Assembly (NCBI GenBank): GCA_963791625.1
Contig: CAWBTA010000006.1
Span: 1,302,001-1,366,000 of the forward strand
Source: JANMCE01 sp963791625
GTDB taxonomy: Bacteria; Actinomycetota; Acidimicrobiia; Acidimicrobiales; Ilumatobacteraceae
DNA: 64,000 bases
Direction: 5' to 3'
Part shown: positions 7,201 through 16,625 of the stretch, piece after piece
How positions within the stretch are numbered: the first letter of the stretch is position 1
Layout: each line of letters starts with the position of its first letter
Program-made: the position numbers and the translations under genes
Notes under the pieces: model-generated
What the model was told of the DNA's origin: nothing
Seen by the model: the letters and a program-made list of their open reading frames with translations, nothing else
Database searches by the model: none

Positions 7201-8942
7201 CACGACTTCCCGTCTTCGTCGGCGCTAGCGAGCCAGGATAGCAACTCGTCGGCCGCCGCGGGTCCGAGTTGTACGTCCTCCAGGCGTTCCATGAGGTGCT
7301 TCACTTCAATGACCTCCAAAGCCGCGTGAATATCGCCCGAACGCACCAAACGGTCGAGCTTCCGACGCGACGCGGCCGAAATGAGGTTGCGGGCCTCAAG
7401 GTCAGGTGTGGCCTCTACATCTAACACCGCAATGTGCTCGATCAGCTCGCGGGCCTCGGCATCGGCCATATCAAGAGCAAGGTTGATCTGACCGTCGGCC
7501 GCCGCCAGCGTGCGAAACGCGGAGAGACAGATGTCGTCGGCAAACAACTCTTCGATCAGCCAGGGCGCCATCTCCTCCCATTGCTGCACCAGCAATGCCA
7601 GCGCCACGACCTCTGCCGTCTCACGATTGGATTCCTGCCGAACCGCCTGCAGGCGCGGCATCGGGCTCTTGCGGGCAGCGAGGGCCACCAGTTGGTTCAC
7701 CGGCAAGCCGGTGTGGGCGGCAACCTGGCCGGCGTAGATCGTGCGCACGTTCACGTCGGGGTGTTCGTTCAACACCCCCATGGCTTGCTCGGCAACCTTG
7801 GCTCGAATCTCGGGCGACGTAAGGGCCGTGCCGTTCAGCACGCGCTGCAGGCGGAACCCCAAAAACGTGTCAGCCTTGTCAACCGCGAGCTTCAGACCAG
7901 CCGGATCTTTCTGCGCCATCTCTCCCGGGTCCATTCCCGACGGAAGATGCACAACGCTCACCGCGATGTCGTACTTGCGCTCCCACTCGTAGAACCGTTC
8001 GGCCGCGCCCTGACCGGCCGCGTCTGCGTCGAACGCCAGCACCACCCGCGAGGCGAATCGTTTGAGCAGGCGCACGTGGTCCTCGGTGAGGGCGGTACCG
8101 CACGTGGCGACCGCGCGGGGCACTCCGGCGCGATGGAAACCAATGACGTCGGTGTAGCCCTCGCACACGATGACCTGGTTGGCGGCGACGATCTCGGCCT
8201 TGGCCAGCGACAGGCCGTACAGCGTTTTCGACTTGGCGTAGATGGCGGTCTCGGAGGAGTTTTTGTACTTGGCCGGATCAGTACTACCGGGCAGAATGCG
8301 GCCGCCGAAGGCCACCATCTCGTTGTTTTCGTTGCGGATCGGGAAGAGCAGTCTGGCTCGGAAGCTGTCCTGCAGGCGCTCACGACGGTTGAGGAACGCC
8401 AGGCCGACTTCACGAAGCAGATCACCGGGTTGGCCGACCTGTTTGGAGAGCACATCCCAATCGTCGGGAGCCCAGCCGATCTGGAACTGTCGGGCGATGT
8501 CGCCGTTGATCCCTCGCGCCTTGAGATACTCCCGAGCTGCCCGGGCATCGGGTGCCTTCAGGAGTCGCTCGTGATACCAGCTGGCAGCGGCCTCCATGAC
8601 CTCGATCAGCCGTTTGCGATGGCCCCGTTCCTTTTGCTCGCCGCCGGTGTCGTAACGCAGCGTGATGCCCGTCTTGCCGGCCAGGTATTCCACTGCGCCG
8701 ACGAAGTCGAACTGCTCGCGTTGCTGCACGAAGGAGATGACGTCGCCGCCGGCCTGGCACCCGAAACACTTGTAGCGCCCGGTCTGCTCGCTGACGTTGA
8801 AGCTGCCCGATTTCTCGGCGTGAAACGGGCACAGGCCGACCCAGTTGCGGCCGACTCGTTTGAGCGCAACCGAGCTTTGGATGATGTCGACGATATTGGC
8901 GGCGGCACGCACGCGCTCAATGTCTTCGGCCACAATCCCCAT
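7200..8942 (-). CDS. dnaG: DNA primase DnaG
   Basis: 580 residues. Primer synthesis at the replication fork. N-terminal zinc-binding domain with CPFH (about residue 40) and CFGC (about 61). The RNA polymerase/TOPRIM core has VIVCEGYTDVIGFHRAG and LAFDADAAGQGAAERF, holding the conserved Glu and DxD metal ligands. The C-terminal helical region contacts the helicase. ATG at 8942 gives the standard MGIVAEDIERVRAAANIVDII start; an upstream extension reads as shadow. It begins 10 bases after terC and its stop overlaps rpoD, so the three are probably cotranscribed. Confidence 0.96.
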   Translation of the reverse strand: MGIVAEDIERVRAAANIVDIIQSSVALKRVGRNWVGLCPFHAEKSGSFNVSEQTGRYKCFGCQAGGDVISFVQQREQFDFVGAVEYLAGKTGITLRYDTGGEQKERGHRKRLIEVMEAAASWYHERLLKAPDARAAREYLKARGINGDIARQFQIGWAPDDWDVLSKQVGQPGDLLREVGLAFLNRRERLQDSFRARLLFPIRNENNEMVAFGGRILPGSTDPAKYKNSSETAIYAKSKTLYGLSLAKAEIVAANQVIVCEGYTDVIGFHRAGVPRAVATCGTALTEDHVRLLKRFASRVVLAFDADAAGQGAAERFYEWERKYDIAVSVVHLPSGMDPGEMAQKDPAGLKLAVDKADTFLGFRLQRVLNGTALTSPEIRAKVAEQAMGVLNEHPDVNVRTIYAGQVAAHTGLPVNQLVALAARKSPMPRLQAVRQESNRETAEVVALALLVQQWEEMAPWLIEELFADDICLSAFRTLAAADGQINLALDMADAEARELIEHIAVLDVEATPDLEARNLISAASRRKLDRLVRSGDIHAALEVIEVKHLMERLEDVQLGPAAADELLSWLASADEDGKS

Positions 8943-8952
8943 ACGCGACAGG

Positions 8953-9981
8953 CTATCGGGCCGCGGATTCTTCCCGTTCGCTCGGACGAAGAATCGACAA
9001 CAAAACCGATCCGACCAGCAGCGCAACGATCACGGCAAGGCTGAGCCAGGTGGGGAGATGAAGCCACTGCTCCGTCACCATCTTCAACCCGACGAACGCC
9101 AGGATGATCGCCAAGCCCTTCTGAAGGTACTCAAACCGGTTGTGCATGTCGGCCAGCAGGAAATACAACGCCCGCAGCCCCAGGATGGCGAACGCGTTCG
9201 ACGTGAGCACGAGGAACTGGTCACGGGTCACACCGAGCGCAGCGGGAACCGAATCGACGGCAAACAGCACATCGGTCGTCTCCACCAGAACCAGCACCGC
9301 GAACAACGGTGTGGCCAGACGCTTGCGGTTCAGGCGCACGAACAGCTTCTGCCCGTGGAAGTCGTCGGTGCTCGGGATAACGCGGCGAACCAAGCGCAGG
9401 AACGGGTTCTTGTCGGGGTCGATGTCGTCGTCATCGTCCTGTGTCATCAGCTTCCACGCGGTGAAGATGAGGAACAGCCCAAACACGATCAGCAGCGGTT
9501 CAAACGCGTTCAGCAGGGCAACGCCGACGAAGATAAAGATGGCTCGCAGCGCGATGGCCCCGAAGATGCCCCAGAACAACACCCGGTGTTGATACTGCCG
9601 CGGCACGGCGAAGTAGCTGAGGATCAGCGCCCAGACGAACACGTTGTCAACGCTGAGCGACAGCTCGACAAGGTAGCCCGTGTACCAGAGGCTGCCCGAA
9701 GTCCCGCCATAGCGGTGGATGACCCACAGACCAAAGGCAAGCCCGATCGAAACCCACATGACGACCTGCAGCAGGGCCCGCTTGAACGTCGGGAGGTGCA
9801 CGTCACGGTTCAGGATCAGGAGGTCGATGAGGAGCAAGGCCGCGACCACACCTGCGACGACGAGCCACGTCACACCCGTGACGTGCAGGTTGATTTCGTC
9901 CTTCAACGATTTTGCGAACACCACGGCGGGGTCACCTTCCTGGGCGCGCCAATGTAGCGGTGCGAGCAGGACCGAAAGCAT
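8953..9981 (-). CDS. TerC/Alx-family integral membrane protein
   Basis: 342 residues with about nine predicted membrane segments. The TerC signatures LSVDNVFVWALI (near 112) and TTDVLFAVDSVPA (near 250) each carry a membrane-embedded acidic residue, and DMHNRFEYLQKGLAIILAFVG lies near the C-terminus. Family members are linked to metal (manganese/calcium) export and tellurite resistance. An acidic cytoplasmic loop (DDDDDIDPDKN near 195) is notable. Heads a unit with dnaG and rpoD. The ATG lies only 11 bases from the ppdK terminator, so no room for a long metal riboswitch is visible. Confidence 0.9.
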   Translation of the reverse strand: MLSVLLAPLHWRAQEGDPAVVFAKSLKDEINLHVTGVTWLVVAGVVAALLLIDLLILNRDVHLPTFKRALLQVVMWVSIGLAFGLWVIHRYGGTSGSLWYTGYLVELSLSVDNVFVWALILSYFAVPRQYQHRVLFWGIFGAIALRAIFIFVGVALLNAFEPLLIVFGLFLIFTAWKLMTQDDDDDIDPDKNPFLRLVRRVIPSTDDFHGQKLFVRLNRKRLATPLFAVLVLVETTDVLFAVDSVPAALGVTRDQFLVLTSNAFAILGLRALYFLLADMHNRFEYLQKGLAIILAFVGLKMVTEQWLHLPTWLSLAVIVALLVGSVLLSILRPSEREESAAR

Positions 9982-9992
9982 GGGATAACCCT

Positions 9993-10020
9993 AAGCCGCC
10001 CGGTACCGTCCGGGCGGCTT
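9993..10020 (-). terminator. Terminator hairpin between ppdK and terC
   Basis: Perfect 11-bp stem AAGCCGCCCGG / CCGGGCGGCTT with a six-base loop, starting seven bases after the ppdK stop and ending 11 bases before the terC start. Because terC has no other upstream space, its transcription probably relies on read-through or on a promoter inside ppdK. Confidence 0.75.
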
Positions 10021-10027
10021 TCAGGAG

Positions 10028-12679
10028 TCACTTCGTGGTGCTGGTTGCCTTGCCGATGATGGCCTGAGCGGCCGCCAAGCGGGCGACGGGCACACGGAAC
10101 GGCGAGCAGGACACGTAGTTGAGTCCGGCGTCGTAGAACAGAGCGATCGACTCGGGGTCGCCACCGTGCTCGCCGCAGACACCGAGCTTGAGGCCCTTCT
10201 TGGTGGCCCGCCCGCGCTTGGCCGCAATGCGCACCAGCTCGCCGACACCGGTCTGATCGATGGTGTCGAACGGGTTCCGCTTGAGCAGACCCTGCTCGAG
10301 ATAGGCAGGCATCATGCGGCTCTCGACATCGTCACGGCTGAAGCCGAACGTCATCTGAGTGAGGTCGTTGGTACCGAAGGAGAAGAAGTCAGCTTCTTCG
10401 GCAATCTCATCGGCCCGCAGTGCAGCGCGGGGCGTTTCGATCATGGTGCCGATCGACACGACGGGCTTGTTCTTCATGCCCTTCAACGACTCGTCGATGG
10501 CCGACTGCGCCCAACCACGGGCCAACGCCAGTTCTTCGCGGTTGACCGTGAGCGGGATCATCACTTCGACGATGGGGTTGTGACCCTCGGCCCGAAGTTC
10601 GGCGGCGGCCTGCATGAGAGCCGTGACCTGCATGGCGTAAAGACCGGGCTTCACTACACCGAGGCGCACGCCGCGGGTACCGAGCATGGGGTTCACCTCG
10701 GCCCAATCCTCGGCGGCCTTCATCAGCTTCTCTTCGGCCTTGCTCAGACCCTCAGTAGCCTTCTTCACTTTGAGCTCGCTGACATGCGGTAGGAACTCAT
10801 GGAGCGGCGGGTCGAGCAGACGCACCGTGACCGGCAGGCCGTCCATGGCCAGCAGGATCTCCTTGAAGTCGGCCTTCTGCGCAACACGCAATGCTTCGAG
10901 TGCCGCGGTTTCTTCCTCGGGTGAGTCAGCCAGGATCATCTTGCGCACGATGGGAAGACGATCTTCGGCCAGGAACATGTGCTCGGTGCGGCACAAGCCG
11001 ATGCCTTCAGCGCCGAAGTTGCGGGCGTTGGTGGCGTCTTCGCCGGTGTCGGCGTTGGCTCGCACGGCCATCTTGCCCTTGCGGATGACGTCGGCCCAGC
11101 CGAGCAGAATCTCAAACTCGGCAGGCGGCTCGGCGGCGGTCATGACCATGGCGCCCAGCACCACTTCGCCCGAGGAGCCGTCAAGGGAAATGATGTCGCC
11201 TTCGTGAACCGTCACGGCACCGACGGTGAACTTCTTCCCGTCGATCTTCACCTTTTCGGCGCCAACGATGGCGGGGGTTCCCCAGCCACGAGCCACGACG
11301 GCGGCATGGCTGACCAGACCACCGCGGGCGGTGAGGATACCTTCGGCCACCATCATGCCGTGCACGTCTTCGGGGCTGGTTTCGTTCCGAACCAGGATCA
11401 CTTTCTCACCGCGATCGGACGCGTCAAGCGCATCATCGGCCGTGAAATAGACCTTGCCAACGGCCGCACCCGGTGACGCGGCGAGGCCGGTGGCGAGCAC
11501 TTGGCCCTTGCCTTCGAACTGCGGATGCAGCACCTGATCGATGGAATCCTCACCGATACGCAGCAGCGCCTCGTTCTTCGAGATCTTCCAGGTGGCACCG
11601 CGCTTGCCGTTGCCCTTGGTCATGTCTACAGCCATCTTGAGCGCGGCGGCGCCGGTGCGCTTGCCGACACGGGTCTGCAGCATCCACAGCTTGCCTTGCT
11701 CAATGGTGAACTCGGTGTCGCACATATCGGTGTAGTGACGCTCAAGTCGATCGAAAATGTCGAGCAACTCGCTGTGGCACTGCGGAAACACACGCTTCAT
11801 CTCATCGAGATCTTGCGTGTTGCGGATGCCGGCGACGACGTCTTCGCCTTGGGCGTTCACCAGGAAGTCACCGTACGGCTTGTTCTCGCCGGTGGCGGCA
11901 TTGCGGGTGAAGCCGACACCGGTGCCGGAGTTGTCGTCACGGTTGCCGAACACCATGGCCTGCACGTTCACGGCCGTACCGAGGTCGTGGCTGATGCGCT
12001 CACGCACGCGATACGCAATGGCACGGGCACCGTTCCACGAAGCGAACACGGCCTCGACGGCGCCACGGAGCTGCTTCATCGGGTCCTGCGGGAAGGGCTT
12101 GCCGGTCTTGTCCTTCACAATGGCCTTGTACTGATCGCACAACTTCTTCAGCGCATCGGTGGGAATGTCGGCGTCGGTCTTGCCGTTGACCGAAAGGCGA
12201 GCGGCTTCGAGCAGGTGATCGAAATGCTCACCGTCGACGTCGAGCACGATGCGGCCGTACATCGCAATGAAACGGCGATAGCTGTCGTATGCGAAGTGGG
12301 GCTCCTGCAAGGCCGCGAGTCCCTTGACGCTCTTGTCGTTCAGACCGAGGTTGAGGACGGTGTCCATCATGCCCGGCATCGAGAACTTTGCACCGGAACG
12401 CACCGAGACCAAGAGCGGGTCGGCGGCGTCGCCCAGCTTGCGGCCCATCTGCTTTTCCAGCTTGGCGACCTGGGTGGCGATTTCGCCGTCAAGGCTCTTC
12501 GGCCAGCCACCCTTCATGTAGTCACGACAGGCGTCGGTTGAGATGGTGAAGCCGCCGGGTACGGGGAGCTTCAACACGCTGGTCATCTCAGCGAGGTTGG
12601 CTCCCTTGCCACCGAGGAGATCTTTGTACTCCATTGGTGGGCGACGGTGCTTATGATCGAAGGCGTAGACGTAGGACAC
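10028..12679 (-). CDS. ppdK: Pyruvate, phosphate dikinase
   Basis: 883 residues, the usual length. It interconverts pyruvate + ATP + Pi and PEP + AMP + PPi. The N-terminal ATP-grasp begins with LLGGKGANLAEM (about residue 27). The swivelling phosphohistidine domain carries TARGGLVSHAAVVARGWG with catalytic His. The C-terminal PEP/pyruvate barrel has GLCRTEHMF and KLGVCGEHGGDPESI with the active-site Cys. I place the start at GTG 12679, giving SYVYAFDHKHRRPPMEYK, which matches the family's N-terminus. Monocistronic, divergent from the M50 protease gene with 62 bases between, and ended by a hairpin. The enzyme fits gluconeogenic or PPi-based metabolism. Confidence 0.96.
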   Translation of the reverse strand: MSYVYAFDHKHRRPPMEYKDLLGGKGANLAEMTSVLKLPVPGGFTISTDACRDYMKGGWPKSLDGEIATQVAKLEKQMGRKLGDAADPLLVSVRSGAKFSMPGMMDTVLNLGLNDKSVKGLAALQEPHFAYDSYRRFIAMYGRIVLDVDGEHFDHLLEAARLSVNGKTDADIPTDALKKLCDQYKAIVKDKTGKPFPQDPMKQLRGAVEAVFASWNGARAIAYRVRERISHDLGTAVNVQAMVFGNRDDNSGTGVGFTRNAATGENKPYGDFLVNAQGEDVVAGIRNTQDLDEMKRVFPQCHSELLDIFDRLERHYTDMCDTEFTIEQGKLWMLQTRVGKRTGAAALKMAVDMTKGNGKRGATWKISKNEALLRIGEDSIDQVLHPQFEGKGQVLATGLAASPGAAVGKVYFTADDALDASDRGEKVILVRNETSPEDVHGMMVAEGILTARGGLVSHAAVVARGWGTPAIVGAEKVKIDGKKFTVGAVTVHEGDIISLDGSSGEVVLGAMVMTAAEPPAEFEILLGWADVIRKGKMAVRANADTGEDATNARNFGAEGIGLCRTEHMFLAEDRLPIVRKMILADSPEEETAALEALRVAQKADFKEILLAMDGLPVTVRLLDPPLHEFLPHVSELKVKKATEGLSKAEEKLMKAAEDWAEVNPMLGTRGVRLGVVKPGLYAMQVTALMQAAAELRAEGHNPIVEVMIPLTVNREELALARGWAQSAIDESLKGMKNKPVVSIGTMIETPRAALRADEIAEEADFFSFGTNDLTQMTFGFSRDDVESRMMPAYLEQGLLKRNPFDTIDQTGVGELVRIAAKRGRATKKGLKLGVCGEHGGDPESIALFYDAGLNYVSCSPFRVPVARLAAAQAIIGKATSTTK

Positions 12680-12741
12680 GGGGAGCGATGTTAGTTCGCG
12701 ACGGCGCTTCCGACCCAGTACCGCCCTAGGCTGGGCCTTCC

Positions 12742-13986
12742 ATGGCACTCGGCTCCCCACCACGCAGCGCCGGATTTCGTCTTCTCGGCTTCCCGATCAG
12801 CATCCGCCCGGGGTTCCTCTTCGTCGCTGTCTTCCTGTTGAGTGCCGGCGGGGAGTTCCGCTGGAGCCGATTCCTGTTCTCCGTCGCGGCCTACACCGGC
12901 TTTATGCTCGTTCATGAGCTCGGCCACGCGGTCGCGGCCCGGCACTTCGGCTGCACCGACGTTGCCATCTCGCTCGACTTCCTCGTCGGCTACGCCATGT
13001 TTCGCCCACCGGCCGACATCACCAAAGCCAGGCTGGCCATTGTGAGCGCTGCAGGCCCATTGACCGAGATCGTGACTGGGTTCGCCGCGCTCTTGGTCAT
13101 GGGCGCCAATCTCACGTCATTCGATTCGATGCGGCTGGGCAATCGCGGCATCGTTCTTTGGTTCGGTCCCATTCTCGGCCTGGCCAACCTCATCCCGATT
13201 CTGCCCCTCGACGGCGGAAACATCGTGTCGCTCGGTTTCGAGAAACTGAACCCGAAGAACGGTCGCCGTGTCTTTCAAATGGTGAGCCTGGCATTGTCGA
13301 TCTGCATTGCGCTGTACGGCTTGCTGCAGAGTGAAAGCGGCGGGTCGTTCTTCATCTTGCCCGGCATCATGCTGACACTGATGAACCTGGCGGCGATGCA
13401 GGCGGGAAAGCAGCAGACGAGCCGCTCGGTCGGGAGTGACCCCGTGCAAGCCGTATTGAGTGGCGAGGAGCGGGCATGGCAGACCGGCGACCTCACGAGC
13501 TTCCCCCCGGGCACCACGCCGTCGCCGTGGATTCTTGCCGCCAACGCCGCAGCGAGGAGTGACGAGGGTGACGCCCGCCGGATCATTCTTGATTCCGTCA
13601 CCCGCCCGACCGGCTACTGGCAGCTCAGCGACAACGCCCAACACAACGTGCTGCTGTACCTCGTCGACCTGCTGAGTGATCCGGTGCCGGTCGACAACTT
13701 GCACGGAGCCCGCACGTATCACCATGTGCTGCACCGACTCGGCTATCTCCAACGCGCCGTGCAGTACGGCGCTCGCGTCTACGAGCAACACCGTGACGCG
13801 TTTACGGCCCATCAAATAGCCACCGAACTGGCCCTTCTGGGCCACCAGGATCAGGCCATGGCGTGGCTGCGTACCGCCCTTATTGACCCCGAGGAGCGAA
13901 CACGGTTGAGCGATTCCGGCCTCGACAGTCTGCGCGTTCGTCCGGACTTTGGTTCGGTGCTGAAAACCCTGCCGCCGCCCCGCTAG
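12742..13986 (+). CDS. Site-2-protease-like M50 membrane metalloprotease
   Basis: 414 residues. The zinc motif HELGH sits in a membrane helix near residues 58-62 (FMLVHELGHAVAARHFG). The third ligand region is the NLIPILPLDGGNI loop near 150-160, as in short rhomboid-neighbour-type M50 enzymes. About four to five membrane helices occupy the first 210 residues. The C-terminal half (about 230-410) is soluble and helical with TPR-like pairing, an unusual extension for this family that may bind substrate or partners. Divergent from ppdK; its stop is 7 bases from the convergent lipoprotein stop. Substrate unknown. Confidence 0.88.
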   Translation: MALGSPPRSAGFRLLGFPISIRPGFLFVAVFLLSAGGEFRWSRFLFSVAAYTGFMLVHELGHAVAARHFGCTDVAISLDFLVGYAMFRPPADITKARLAIVSAAGPLTEIVTGFAALLVMGANLTSFDSMRLGNRGIVLWFGPILGLANLIPILPLDGGNIVSLGFEKLNPKNGRRVFQMVSLALSICIALYGLLQSESGGSFFILPGIMLTLMNLAAMQAGKQQTSRSVGSDPVQAVLSGEERAWQTGDLTSFPPGTTPSPWILAANAAARSDEGDARRIILDSVTRPTGYWQLSDNAQHNVLLYLVDLLSDPVPVDNLHGARTYHHVLHRLGYLQRAVQYGARVYEQHRDAFTAHQIATELALLGHQDQAMAWLRTALIDPEERTRLSDSGLDSLRVRPDFGSVLKTLPPPR

Positions 13987-13993
13987 CAAACGT

Positions 13994-14455
13994 TCAGCAC
14001 TTCGCCGTGACACAGGCAGCGTCGAGCGCGGCCTGGGTCTGCGGACCGACGATGCCATCAGCCTTCAGCGAACTGGCCTTCTGAAACGCACGCACAGCGT
14101 TGTCGGTCTTTTGACCAAAGGCTCCGTCGACCGGCCCCGGGTCATTCCCCAAGGCGGCCAACCGCTTCTGCAATGCGGCAACCCGCGGACCGGCGTGCCC
14201 TTGCGACAGCGCACCGGTGTCGGGTTCCTTCGTGTAGCCGGCCGGCACGGCGATAGCTACAGTGGTGGTGGGCGCGGCAGTGGTGACCGGTGGCGCGGTG
14301 GTTGCCGATGTCACGACGGCCACCGTCGTGGTCGGCACGACCGACGCCGGCAGCACATTGGTCTTCGGGGCCGCCTTTGAGCTACTGCAACTGGCGAGGG
14401 TTATGGCGACAAACACCGCCGCTACCTTGCCGACACTGGTGACGTTATGGTCCAA
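13994..14455 (-). CDS. Lipoprotein with peptidoglycan-binding domain
   Basis: 153 residues. N-terminal signal with lipobox LASC (Cys near 23). A Thr/Val/Ala/Pro-rich linker spans about 30-75, and one PG_binding_1 domain covers 85-148, with RVAALQKRLAALGND, DGAFGQKTDNAVRAFQ and GIVGPQTQAAL. The family binds peptidoglycan; with no catalytic domain it probably tethers to or senses the wall. Two cysteines near the C-terminus (ACVTAKC) may form a disulfide. Convergent with the M50 protease gene. Confidence 0.88.
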   Translation of the reverse strand: MDHNVTSVGKVAAVFVAITLASCSSSKAAPKTNVLPASVVPTTTVAVVTSATTAPPVTTAAPTTTVAIAVPAGYTKEPDTGALSQGHAGPRVAALQKRLAALGNDPGPVDGAFGQKTDNAVRAFQKASSLKADGIVGPQTQAALDAACVTAKC

Positions 14456-14551
14456 CGCACACTCCCCCTGATCGAACGCGATGGCTCTTAGCGACCATGT
14501 TACTCGCTCGCCGAGAGCCGCTCGTCCACTGACGGTTCGAACCTTCTCCGT

Positions 14552-15862
14552 TCAGAAGCCGAGGCGAGCCCGAACCGTTTCAAGTAGGCCTTCGATGGGG
14601 ACGCGGACCTGCTCCATGGTGTCTCGGTCGCGCACGGTTACGGCCCGGTCTTCGAGGGTGTCGAAATCGACCGTGACGCACAGGGGCGTGCCAACTTCGT
14701 CCTGACGGGCGTAGCGCTTGCCGATGGATTGGGTCTCGTCATAGTCACACATGTAGTGCGGCTGAAGCAGGCCGAGCACCTCTTCGGCCACGGGCGTGAG
14801 CGTGTCCTTCTTTGACAGCGGCAGCACGGCGATCTTGTACGGCGCAAGGCGCGGATGCAAGCGAAGCACCACGCGGATCTCGCCTTTCACATCCACCTCG
14901 TCGTACGCGGCGAGCAGGAACGCGGCGGTCGTGCGGGTGGCGCCTGCGGCCGGTTCGATGACATAGGGCTGGTAGCGCTCGTTGGTGGTCTGATCGAAGT
15001 AGTCGAGCTTCTCGCCCGAATGCGCGGCGTGCTGCTTGAGGTCGTAGTCGGTGCGCTGCGCGATGCCTTCCAATTCGTCCCAGCCCCACGGGAAGGTGAA
15101 CTCGACGTCGCTCGTACCGGACGAATAGTGCGACAGCTCGTCGGCATCGTGCGGGCGCAGTCGGATCATGTCGGCGGGGATGCCGAGTTCGAGGTACCAG
15201 TCCATCCGGGTCTTGCACCAGTAGTCGTACCACTTGGCGCTTTCGGCCGGCGGCACGAAGAACTCCATCTCCATCTGCTCGAACTCGCGGGTGCGAAAGA
15301 TCCAGTTCTGCGGCGTGATCTCGTTGCGGAAGCTCTTGCCGATTTGGGCAATGCCGAAGGGCGGCTTCTTGCGAGTGGTCTGCAGCACGTTGGCGAAGTT
15401 GGTGAACATACCCTGCGCGGTTTCGGGACGCAGGTACGCGGTGGCCGCAGAGTCTTCCACGGGACCGGCCTGGGTCTTGAACATGAGGTTGAACTGGCGC
15501 GCCTCAGTGAAGGTTCCGGTCTTGCCGCAGCTGGGGCAGGTGTTCGGGTCGTCGAGCTTGTCGAGGCGGTAGCGGTTCTTGCAGTTGGTGCAGTCAACAA
15601 GTGGGTCACTGAAGTTGGCGAGGTGGCCCGACGCTTCGAAGACCTGGGGCGGGCCGAGAATGGCCGCATCGATGCCGACAACGTCGTGGCGCAACTGCAC
15701 CATCGAGCGCCACCAGGCCTCTTTCACATTGCGGAGCAGCAGCACGCCGAGGGGGCCGTAGTCATAGGTCGAGCGGAAACCGCCGTAGATCTCCGCCGAC
15801 GGGAAGACGAAGCCTCGTCGCTTGCAGAGATTGACGATCTGGTCGAGCTCGGTTGCTGGCAT
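14552..15862 (-). CDS. glyS: Glycine-tRNA ligase (alpha2 / class II GlyQS type)
   Basis: 436 residues, the single-chain class II enzyme. Motif 1 is around FGIAQIGKSFRNEITPQNWIFRTREFEQMEMEFF (motif 2 continuing), and a zinc ribbon CTNC...CPSC lies near 92-117. The C-terminal anticodon-binding domain has APYKIAVLPLSKKD. Motif 3 lies at AAFLLAAYDEV. ATG at 15862 chosen over TTG at 15871. It follows recO by 46 bases in a uppS-recO-glyS order common in actinobacteria. Confidence 0.96.
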   Translation of the reverse strand: MPATELDQIVNLCKRRGFVFPSAEIYGGFRSTYDYGPLGVLLLRNVKEAWWRSMVQLRHDVVGIDAAILGPPQVFEASGHLANFSDPLVDCTNCKNRYRLDKLDDPNTCPSCGKTGTFTEARQFNLMFKTQAGPVEDSAATAYLRPETAQGMFTNFANVLQTTRKKPPFGIAQIGKSFRNEITPQNWIFRTREFEQMEMEFFVPPAESAKWYDYWCKTRMDWYLELGIPADMIRLRPHDADELSHYSSGTSDVEFTFPWGWDELEGIAQRTDYDLKQHAAHSGEKLDYFDQTTNERYQPYVIEPAAGATRTTAAFLLAAYDEVDVKGEIRVVLRLHPRLAPYKIAVLPLSKKDTLTPVAEEVLGLLQPHYMCDYDETQSIGKRYARQDEVGTPLCVTVDFDTLEDRAVTVRDRDTMEQVRVPIEGLLETVRARLGF

Positions 15863-15908
15863 AGGCCGCAAACCTTAGCGGCCCCGTCATGTTTGGCCCG
15901 GGGTTTTC

Positions 15909-16625
15909 CTACGAACCGCCGAGCGTATGAACCACTCGAAGCCGACGTTCGACGTGATGTTCGAAGGCCTTCGTGGCCAGGATTTCCACCTCGTGCACGG
16001 CCGCCGAGTATGGCTCGTTGAGGGCGCTCATCATGTCGCCTCCGAGAATGCGGCGCATCAAACCGAGTGCGCCGGATGAGATCGGCACACCGCGACGGCA
16101 CGCCCGACACTGCACGCCACCGTCAAAGAGATCGAACGACACGAGGCCTTCGGGCTCGTCACACGACACGCACAGCTCGAGCTGCGGATGCACCCCCGCC
16201 GCAGCCAGTACCTTCCAGTAGAACGACGGCACCAGCAGCGGCGCCGGTCGAGCAGCCAGCGTGCGCAAGGCGCCAACCAGCATCTGGTAGAGCTTGGGGT
16301 TGGGCTCGCGCTCCTGCGCGATCTGGTCGACCGCTTCGAGCATGGCGATACCACTGGACATGCGGTCGTAGTCCTCCCGCACCGCCCGGAAGGCGTCGAT
16401 GGATTCCACCTGGCTGACCGAGTCGAGTTCGCGACCTTCGTTCAACAGCAACGCGATGTGTGACAACGGCTCGAGCCGGCCGCCGAACTTGCTCGACCCT
16501 TTGCGCACGCCACGGGCCACCGCACGGACCTTGCCGTGCTGTTCGGTCATCAACACGACAATGCGGTCGGACTCGCGCAACTTGTAGGTACGCAACACCA
16601 CGCCCGAGTCGCGGTACAGGGTCAC
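15909..16625 (-). CDS. recO: DNA repair protein RecO
   Basis: 238 residues. N-terminal OB fold begins LYRDSGVVLRTYKLRESDRIV with the typical GVRKGSSKFGGRLEPLSHIALLL continuation, followed by the helical domain and a four-cysteine zinc finger (CVSC near 148 and CRAC near 170). It helps load RecA onto SSB-coated gaps with RecR. GTG start at 16625 overlaps the uppS TGA as GTGA, showing translational coupling. Confidence 0.94.
   Translation of the reverse strand: MTLYRDSGVVLRTYKLRESDRIVVLMTEQHGKVRAVARGVRKGSSKFGGRLEPLSHIALLLNEGRELDSVSQVESIDAFRAVREDYDRMSSGIAMLEAVDQIAQEREPNPKLYQMLVGALRTLAARPAPLLVPSFYWKVLAAAGVHPQLELCVSCDEPEGLVSFDLFDGGVQCRACRRGVPISSGALGLMRRILGGDMMSALNEPYSAAVHEVEILATKAFEHHVERRLRVVHTLGGS

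Noticed and set aside
6013..7329. Long plus-strand open frame opposite rpoD
   Set aside because: Same reason; runs across the dnaG-rpoD junction without domains.
7434..9044. Long plus-strand open frame opposite dnaG
   Set aside because: It mirrors the dnaG codons; the minus-strand reading carries zinc-finger and TOPRIM motifs, whereas this one is His/Gly/Val-rich with no recognisable domain.
11501..12541. Long plus-strand open frame opposite ppdK
   Set aside because: Shadow of a GC-rich, well-conserved gene; no ribosome binding site or domain.
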